Positions 6,138-9,525 of a DNA stretch of 9,525 nucleotides are shown here, one piece after another (position 1 is the first letter of the stretch; each line of letters opens with the position of its first letter). The notes below the pieces were generated by a model. It saw nothing but the letters and a program-made list of their open reading frames with translations. It was not told the DNA's origin and made no database searches. A program made the position numbers and the translations under genes. Source of the DNA: Planctomycetaceae bacterium (GTDB lineage: Bacteria; Planctomycetota; Planctomycetia; Pirellulales; Thermoguttaceae); the NCBI GenBank assembly GCA_031256755.1, contig JAIRPZ010000031.1, forward strand, positions 1 to 9,525, given 5' to 3'.

Positions 6138-7535
6138 ATGACATTTCTTACCGACAATTTCCTGCTGCAAAGCGAAGCCGCCGCCCGTCTTTATCACGAC
6201 TACGCCGCTTCAATGCCGATCATTGATTATCACTGCCATCTGCCGCCGAAAGATGTTGCCGAAGACCGCCGGTTTTCCAACATCACCGAAGTATGGCTTG
6301 CCGGCGACCATTACAAATGGCGTGCCATGCGCGCCGCCGGAGTCGATGAGCATTATATCACCGGCAACGCTTCCGATTGGGAAAAATTCGAGAAGTGGGC
6401 GGAAACAACGCCGAAAACACTCCGCAACCCGCTCTATCATTGGACACACCTCGAACTCCGCCGTCCTTTCGGCATCACGAACCGGCTTTTGTCTCCCGAA
6501 ACGGCAAAGAGCATCTGGAACGATACCAACGCCAAATTGCAGCAGCAGCATTTTTCCGCCCGCGGCATCATGCGGCAAATGAACGTCCAACTCGTCTGCA
6601 CAACGGACGATCCGGCAGACACTCTGGAACATCATCAGAAAATCGCCGCTGACCCGAATTTCGGTATCAAAGTTCTGCCGACCTTCCGTCCCGACAAAGC
6701 CGTCAATTTTTTGGCAGACGACTATCACGCCTACCTCGATAAACTCGGAGCGGCTGCACATCTTAAAATCCATACGTTGGACGATTTACTCGTTGCTCTG
6801 TACCGACGGCACGATTATTTTCACGAACATGGCTGCCGCCTTTCCGATCATGGTTTTTGCCGGTTCTTTTATAAACCTGTCCGGCAGGACATCAGAACCC
6901 GAAGTGTGCGGAATCTGACCGCCGGCGATGATTGGACTGATTTGCAAAATGCCGTGCTGTTTCACATCGCAAAATGGAATGCGGAAAAGAACTGGACAAT
7001 GCAACTGCATATCGGTGCGATCCGCAACAATAACAGCCGTATGTTCGTTAAACTCGGAGCGGACAGCGGTTTTGATTCGATTGCCGATCACGACGGTTAT
7101 GCCGGGCATCTCGGTTTGTTTTTCGATTCGCTTGATGTACAGGGTATCCTGCCGAAAACGATTGTCTACAACCTCAATCCGTCCGACAACGAAATGCTCT
7201 GCACGATGATCGGAAATTTTCAGACGGCAGAAACCCGTATGTTCCCCCCGAAAATGCAGTTCGGCAGCGGCTGGTGGTTTCTCGATCAGAAAGAGGGCAT
7301 AGAACGGCAGTTAAACACGCTCTCGAATCTTGGTTTATTGAGCGGCTTTGTCGGCATGTTAACCGACAGCCGGTCGTTTTTGTCTTATACCCGGCATGAG
7401 TATTTCCGGCGTATTTTGTGCAATTTGCTGGGCGGCGAAATGGAAGCCGGTTTGCTGCCCGGCGATTTCGGCATGATCGGGAAACTTGTGCAGGATATTT
7501 GTTACAATAACGCAAAAAATTACTTCGGTTTTTGA
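6138..7535 (+). CDS. uxaC: Glucuronate (uronate) isomerase UxaC
   Basis: 465 residues, the normal length. It interconverts D-glucuronate and D-fructuronate, and D-galacturonate and D-tagaturonate, the first cytoplasmic step of hexuronate catabolism. It belongs to the amidohydrolase superfamily. Seen: MPIIDYHCHLPPKD (26-39) with the metal-site histidines H32 and H34, ITEVWLAGDHYKWRAMR (49-65), CTTDDP (154-159), FRPDKA (183-188), QLHIGAIRNNNSRM (289-302), GSGWWFLDQKEGIERQL (376-392), and MLTDSRSFLSYTRHEYFRR (407-425). The family-typical C-terminus (AKNYFGF) is intact. No uxaB, uxuA or kinase genes lie beside it, so uronate genes are probably scattered. It is divergent from hpnC with 110 bases between the starts. 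There is no Shine-Dalgarno, which fits a leaderless start. Confidence 0.97.
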   Translation: MTFLTDNFLLQSEAAARLYHDYAASMPIIDYHCHLPPKDVAEDRRFSNITEVWLAGDHYKWRAMRAAGVDEHYITGNASDWEKFEKWAETTPKTLRNPLYHWTHLELRRPFGITNRLLSPETAKSIWNDTNAKLQQQHFSARGIMRQMNVQLVCTTDDPADTLEHHQKIAADPNFGIKVLPTFRPDKAVNFLADDYHAYLDKLGAAAHLKIHTLDDLLVALYRRHDYFHEHGCRLSDHGFCRFFYKPVRQDIRTRSVRNLTAGDDWTDLQNAVLFHIAKWNAEKNWTMQLHIGAIRNNNSRMFVKLGADSGFDSIADHDGYAGHLGLFFDSLDVQGILPKTIVYNLNPSDNEMLCTMIGNFQTAETRMFPPKMQFGSGWWFLDQKEGIERQLNTLSNLGLLSGFVGMLTDSRSFLSYTRHEYFRRILCNLLGGEMEAGLLPGDFGMIGKLVQDICYNNAKNYFGF

Positions 7536-7605
7536 ACAGAAGAAACAGAGCGGTCTGTTCAGCCGTCCCGGATCACCGCCTTATTTCGGGCAATCATCCC
7601 GGGCA
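7534..7605. terminator. Structured convergent junction, possible bidirectional terminator region
   Basis: GAACAGA (7534-7540, overlapping the uxaC stop codon) pairs with TCTGTTC (7554-7560) across 13 bases. A second imperfect pairing involves CCCGGAT near 7567 and ATCCCGGG near 7597. Neither has a following T-run, so this is a weak call based on position between two convergent genes. Confidence 0.2.
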
Positions 7606-7607
7606 AA

Positions 7608-8792
7608 CTATTTCGGCTTTGCCTTCCGCAGCGTTTTCGACAGCGATTCCGGTTTCGCCGGCTTTGGGGAGTTCACCGGACTTTTCTCCGGCGGTTTCGG
7701 TGCTGTCGGTTCCGGTTCGGACGTTGTTTCCGTTTTTACCGGCGGTATGGTCTCTTTCGGTTTCGGCACCGGCTTCGGGGCGGATTTCGGTGCAGCCGGT
7801 TCCGGTTCGGACTTTGTTTCTGCTTTTACCGGCGGTGCGGTCTCTTTCGGTTTCGGCACCGGCTTCGGGGCGGATTTCGGCGTAATCGGTTCTTTTACCT
7901 TTGTTTCCTCGTTTTCTTCCGCCGCTTTCGCGGTGTTTTCCGTTGCCTCTGTTTTCTCCGCAGCGGGCTTTTCCGATGCTTTTACCGGCGGTTTCGGGGC
8001 GGCGGCAGCCGCTGTCGCGGTCTTCGGCGGCGTAGAAGAAGGCGAAGGAGGAGAAACCGGTTTGGAATCCTTTTGTACCGGTGCCGGAACCAGAACCGGT
8101 GCTGTCCAACTCCGTTCAACGGCTTTGGGATCAATCGCACTCAACAAAGCCAGTAATTCCGGTGAATCAGGAATATTAAAAAAATCGGCGGCAAAATGGT
8201 GGAGTTGCATTGCAAACATCACACTGCTCTTTTTCAGAACAACCCGTTCTATTCCGGTACAAATTTCCTGCGAACCGTCTGCCGAAACCTGTGACAATCC
8301 GAGCCGGCGCATAATCCGCAGAGTCGCTTCGTCCATCGGAAACAGGTGTCCGTCAAGAGCCGTTTGCGCCGCATACTGAATCATATACGGGCTTCCGGCA
8401 GGAATCGATTCAAGAAATTTCATGTGTTCCGCGAGGGCTTTCCCTTTTTTGCGGAGTTCCTCCAGATCGAAAACGTAGGTTTTTTCAAAAAGATTTTGCA
8501 GTGATTTCCGTATCCGTCCCGCAGCGGCATCGGGATTCGGCAGCATCGAAATCGTATCGGCAAGTTCCCGAACGGTGCAAACTCTGATTTCGTTCCAATC
8601 AATGTAATAATTGGTCAGAACGGCATAGGCTTCATTTGCCCGGTCAAACGAGGCGTTTTCCAGTACGGCGGCAAACATCAGCGTTTCTAGAACCGACCGC
8701 GGCGGCGGAACGCACAGCCCGGCCCCGCGGCTTTTCTTCTGAACAAGTTTGACGAGGGCTTCTATCTTCTGATTTTTTGTAGGGGCGGACAT
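7608..8792 (-). CDS. Endonuclease III-like (HhH-GPD fold) protein with a long Pro/Lys/Ala/Glu tail
   Basis: 394 residues from the ATG at 8792. A longer frame from 8906 exists, but a promoter lies inside it and MSAPTKNQ makes a natural start. Residues about 5-225 resemble the endonuclease III fold: PRSVLETLMFAAVLENASFD (31-50), a helix-hairpin-helix-like IPAGSPYMIQYAAQTALDG (130-148), and MDEATLRIMRRLGL (153-166), where Asp154 matches the catalytic Asp. The Lys of the active LPGVGRKTA motif reads IPAGSPYMI here, so the lyase Lys appears to be Tyr, and the four-cysteine iron-sulphur motif after the domain is absent. From about 235 the chain is low-complexity: Pro, Lys, Ala, Glu and Thr, with two 30-residue repeats (APKSAPKPVPKPKET...) and a basic end (LRKAKPK). 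Such proteins are known to me from planctomycetes as endonuclease III-like hypotheticals. A DNA-binding or nucleoid role is inferred, not shown. Confidence 0.82.
   Translation of the reverse strand: MSAPTKNQKIEALVKLVQKKSRGAGLCVPPPRSVLETLMFAAVLENASFDRANEAYAVLTNYYIDWNEIRVCTVRELADTISMLPNPDAAAGRIRKSLQNLFEKTYVFDLEELRKKGKALAEHMKFLESIPAGSPYMIQYAAQTALDGHLFPMDEATLRIMRRLGLSQVSADGSQEICTGIERVVLKKSSVMFAMQLHHFAADFFNIPDSPELLALLSAIDPKAVERSWTAPVLVPAPVQKDSKPVSPPSPSSTPPKTATAAAAAPKPPVKASEKPAAEKTEATENTAKAAEENEETKVKEPITPKSAPKPVPKPKETAPPVKAETKSEPEPAAPKSAPKPVPKPKETIPPVKTETTSEPEPTAPKPPEKSPVNSPKPAKPESLSKTLRKAKPK
7695..7874. repeat. 90-base tandem repeat inside the tail of the endonuclease III-like gene
   Basis: Two near-identical 90-base units (7695-7784 and 7785-7874) and the first bases of a third from 7875. 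They encode 30-residue repeats on the minus strand (APKSAPKPVPKPKET then IPPVK or APPVK, then an acidic SEPEP segment). Units differ at a few positions only, which suggests recent duplication and length variability between strains. Confidence 0.85.
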
Positions 8793-8850
8793 CGGAAAAA
8801 ACAGGGTAAAGCGGACATCGAACCGGTCAGGAAAAACCGGCTTTGTCCTG

Positions 8851-8879
8851 ATTTTACCACCAATCCGGTATTCCTGCAA
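8851..8879 (-). promoter_or_regulatory. Predicted promoter of the endonuclease III-like gene
   Basis: Read leftward: TTGCAG (8879-8874), 17 bases, TAAAAT (8856-8851), continuing as TAAAATCAGGA. The transcript would begin near 8844, about 52 bases before the ATG at 8792. A further possible -35 (TTGACC, 8948-8943) lies upstream beside the quasi-palindrome ACGGTACGTACTGT at 8927-8940. Confidence 0.4.
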
Positions 8880-8982
8880 GAACAGCACACCGGCGGCAAA
8901 TGTCATTTTTTGATTTCCCTATTTTCACGGTACGTACTGTCCGGTCAAAACTTGCAGAATGTGTGAAAATCAACTGCTAAAC

Positions 8983-9011
8983 TTGTCGCGCCGCTTTCTT
9001 TTGATTATACT
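8983..9011 (+). promoter_or_regulatory. Predicted promoter of the small secreted peptide gene
   Basis: TTGTCG (8983-8988), 17 bases, TATACT (9006-9011). The expected start near 9018 leaves about 30 bases of leader that contain the ribosome binding site. Confidence 0.45.
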
Positions 9012-9035
9012 GCGTAATGGCTTTGCTTATGAAAA

Positions 9036-9040
9036 AGGAG
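9036..9040 (+). promoter_or_regulatory. Strong Shine-Dalgarno sequence
   Basis: AGGAG, eight bases before the ATG at 9049. It is the only convincing Shine-Dalgarno in front of any gene in the window, and it decides the start of the small peptide against longer upstream frames. Confidence 0.6.
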
Positions 9041-9048
9041 AATTTCTC

Positions 9049-9147
9049 ATGCGGTTTGTTTTTATCTTTTTCGTGTTGTTTTTTGCAAGTACAGCGGTTT
9101 TCGCTGCGGAGAGAGAGTCGCTGCCCAAACGGTTGCCGGGTCGTTAA
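9049..9147 (+). CDS. 32-residue secreted peptide, or the remaining start of a broken secreted protein
   Basis: The product begins MRFVFIFFVLFFASTAVFAA, a clear signal peptide with a cleavage site after AFA or FAA, and ends after about a dozen more basic residues (ERESLPKRLPGR). A promoter, a strong Shine-Dalgarno and an export signal all line up, so expression is likely. The mature part is too short to recognise. It may be a true small secreted peptide, or the stub of a gene damaged downstream: bases 9153-9269 stay open in another frame with protein-like content (YQWDEPMHNEF...). A single frameshift cannot join the two, because stops lie at 9145 in the first frame and 9150 in the second. Confidence 0.5.
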   Translation: MRFVFIFFVLFFASTAVFAAERESLPKRLPGR

Positions 9148-9339
9148 AATAGAGGTTGTATCAATGGGATGAACCGATGCATAATGAGTTTCGGGTGTTG
9201 ATGCAAAAAGCGTGGAAACGTATGAAAGAAGTCAATCCAAAGCATGTAGAGGCACTGGAAAAAATATGAAGGAACGGGAAGAATGAACATGGAAGGAACC
9301 GGAATGGATTAGAGATTAGCATGACTCCAACCCTGTTTG
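9148..9339 (+). other. Gene-poor stretch with an unconnected short open frame
   Basis: No convincing gene. One frame (9153-9269, or from the ATG at 9177) reads as a charged, helix-like peptide containing MQKAWKRMKEVNPKHVEALE, but no Shine-Dalgarno or promoter supports it. It may be debris of the gene that begins at 9049. Confidence 0.3.
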
Positions 9340-9525
9340 ATGACGGTGCTGACACATTTTCGTATTGTTGTTTCAGTGATTCTTTTCCAAGCAGTCCATA
9401 CTGTCGCGGCAGCCGAGACGGTAGCGGTTGATGGTGTGACAATTTTGTTTGCCAATGCTCCGGGAACTCTCAAACATTGTGAAAAAAAGATAATCCGAAA
9501 ATCGTGCATGCCGCCTCTGCGTCTG
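9340..9525 (+). CDS. N-terminal part of a probable secreted protein (cut by right window edge)
   Basis: The frame opens at an ATG at 9340, after an in-frame TGA at 9322, and runs 62 codons to the window edge. Residues 1-25 form a signal peptide (MTVLTHFRIVVSVILFQAVH, then TVAAA before ETVAVDG). The next segment, VDGVTILFANAPGT, looks like the first strands of an extracellular domain that I do not recognise. There is no Shine-Dalgarno. A run of seven A at 9482-9488 precedes a change in character: the current frame continues IIRKSCMPPLRL, while one extra base would give DNPKIVHAASAS, which reads more like the rest. The gene may therefore be frameshifted, or the run may hold a sequencing error. 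Confidence 0.5.
   Translation, partial: MTVLTHFRIVVSVILFQAVHTVAAAETVAVDGVTILFANAPGTLKHCEKKIIRKSCMPPLRL

Noticed and set aside
7486..8379. Rightward 297-codon frame rich in Phe-Gly, resembling FG-repeat nucleoporins
   Set aside because: It is the antisense reading of the Pro/Lys-rich tail and its repeat. The FG pattern is a mirror of Pro-Lys codons, and the frame starts inside uxaC.
8793..8906. N-terminal extension of the endonuclease III-like protein from 8906
   Set aside because: The predicted promoter at 8879-8851 lies inside it, and the sequence before MSAPTKNQ looks non-coding.
1..9525. Mobile elements, CRISPR arrays, tRNA or rRNA genes, toxin-antitoxin or phage-defence modules
   Set aside because: No transposase or integrase motifs, no regularly spaced repeats apart from the coding 90-base tandem repeat, and no tRNA- or rRNA-like segments were seen on reading both strands.

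Overview
The window looks like chromosomal DNA of a planctomycete (phylum Planctomycetota, most likely a Pirellulales-type lineage). Base composition is roughly balanced. Three things point that way: a cell-surface protein start carrying the planctomycete extracellular-protein motif (RIEALEERDFLSA), an outer-membrane-like barrel protein of a type I know from planctomycetes, and an endonuclease III-like protein with a long Pro/Lys/Ala/Glu tail. The squalene-synthase-type enzyme HpnC and the almost complete lack of Shine-Dalgarno sequences also fit. The assignment rests on remembered family features, not on a search.

Layout. Positions 1-3776 hold three genes read leftward: a secreted GH20 beta-N-acetylhexosaminidase (3776-2148), a CinA-like/nucleotidyltransferase fusion (2087-594), and the start of a membrane-anchored surface protein that runs off the left edge (476-1). 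A 138-base divergent region (3777-3914) separates them from a rightward gene for a putative outer-membrane beta-barrel protein (3915-5129). That gene converges on hpnC (6027-5170, leftward). hpnC in turn diverges from uxaC, glucuronate isomerase (6138-7535, rightward). uxaC converges on the leftward gene for the endonuclease III-like protein (8792-7608), whose tail contains a 90-base tandem repeat. The right end (8907-9525) is gene-poor. It has a tiny secreted peptide with the only strong ribosome binding site in the window (9049-9147), a stretch of unconnected short frames, and the start of a probable secreted protein cut by the right edge (9340-9525).

Functionally this is a housekeeping/catabolic neighbourhood rather than one pathway. 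The hexosaminidase and glucuronate isomerase fit a glycan-degrading lifestyle (amino-sugar polymers and uronic acids). HpnC contributes to squalene/hopanoid precursors. I see no transposase, integrase, CRISPR array, toxin-antitoxin pair, tRNA or rRNA. I see no convincing new multi-gene system. The most interesting items are the apparently de-catalysed endonuclease III-like protein with a histone-like tail, the CinA/nucleotidyltransferase fusion with an altered CinA site, and promoter spacing suggesting leaderless transcripts for two genes.
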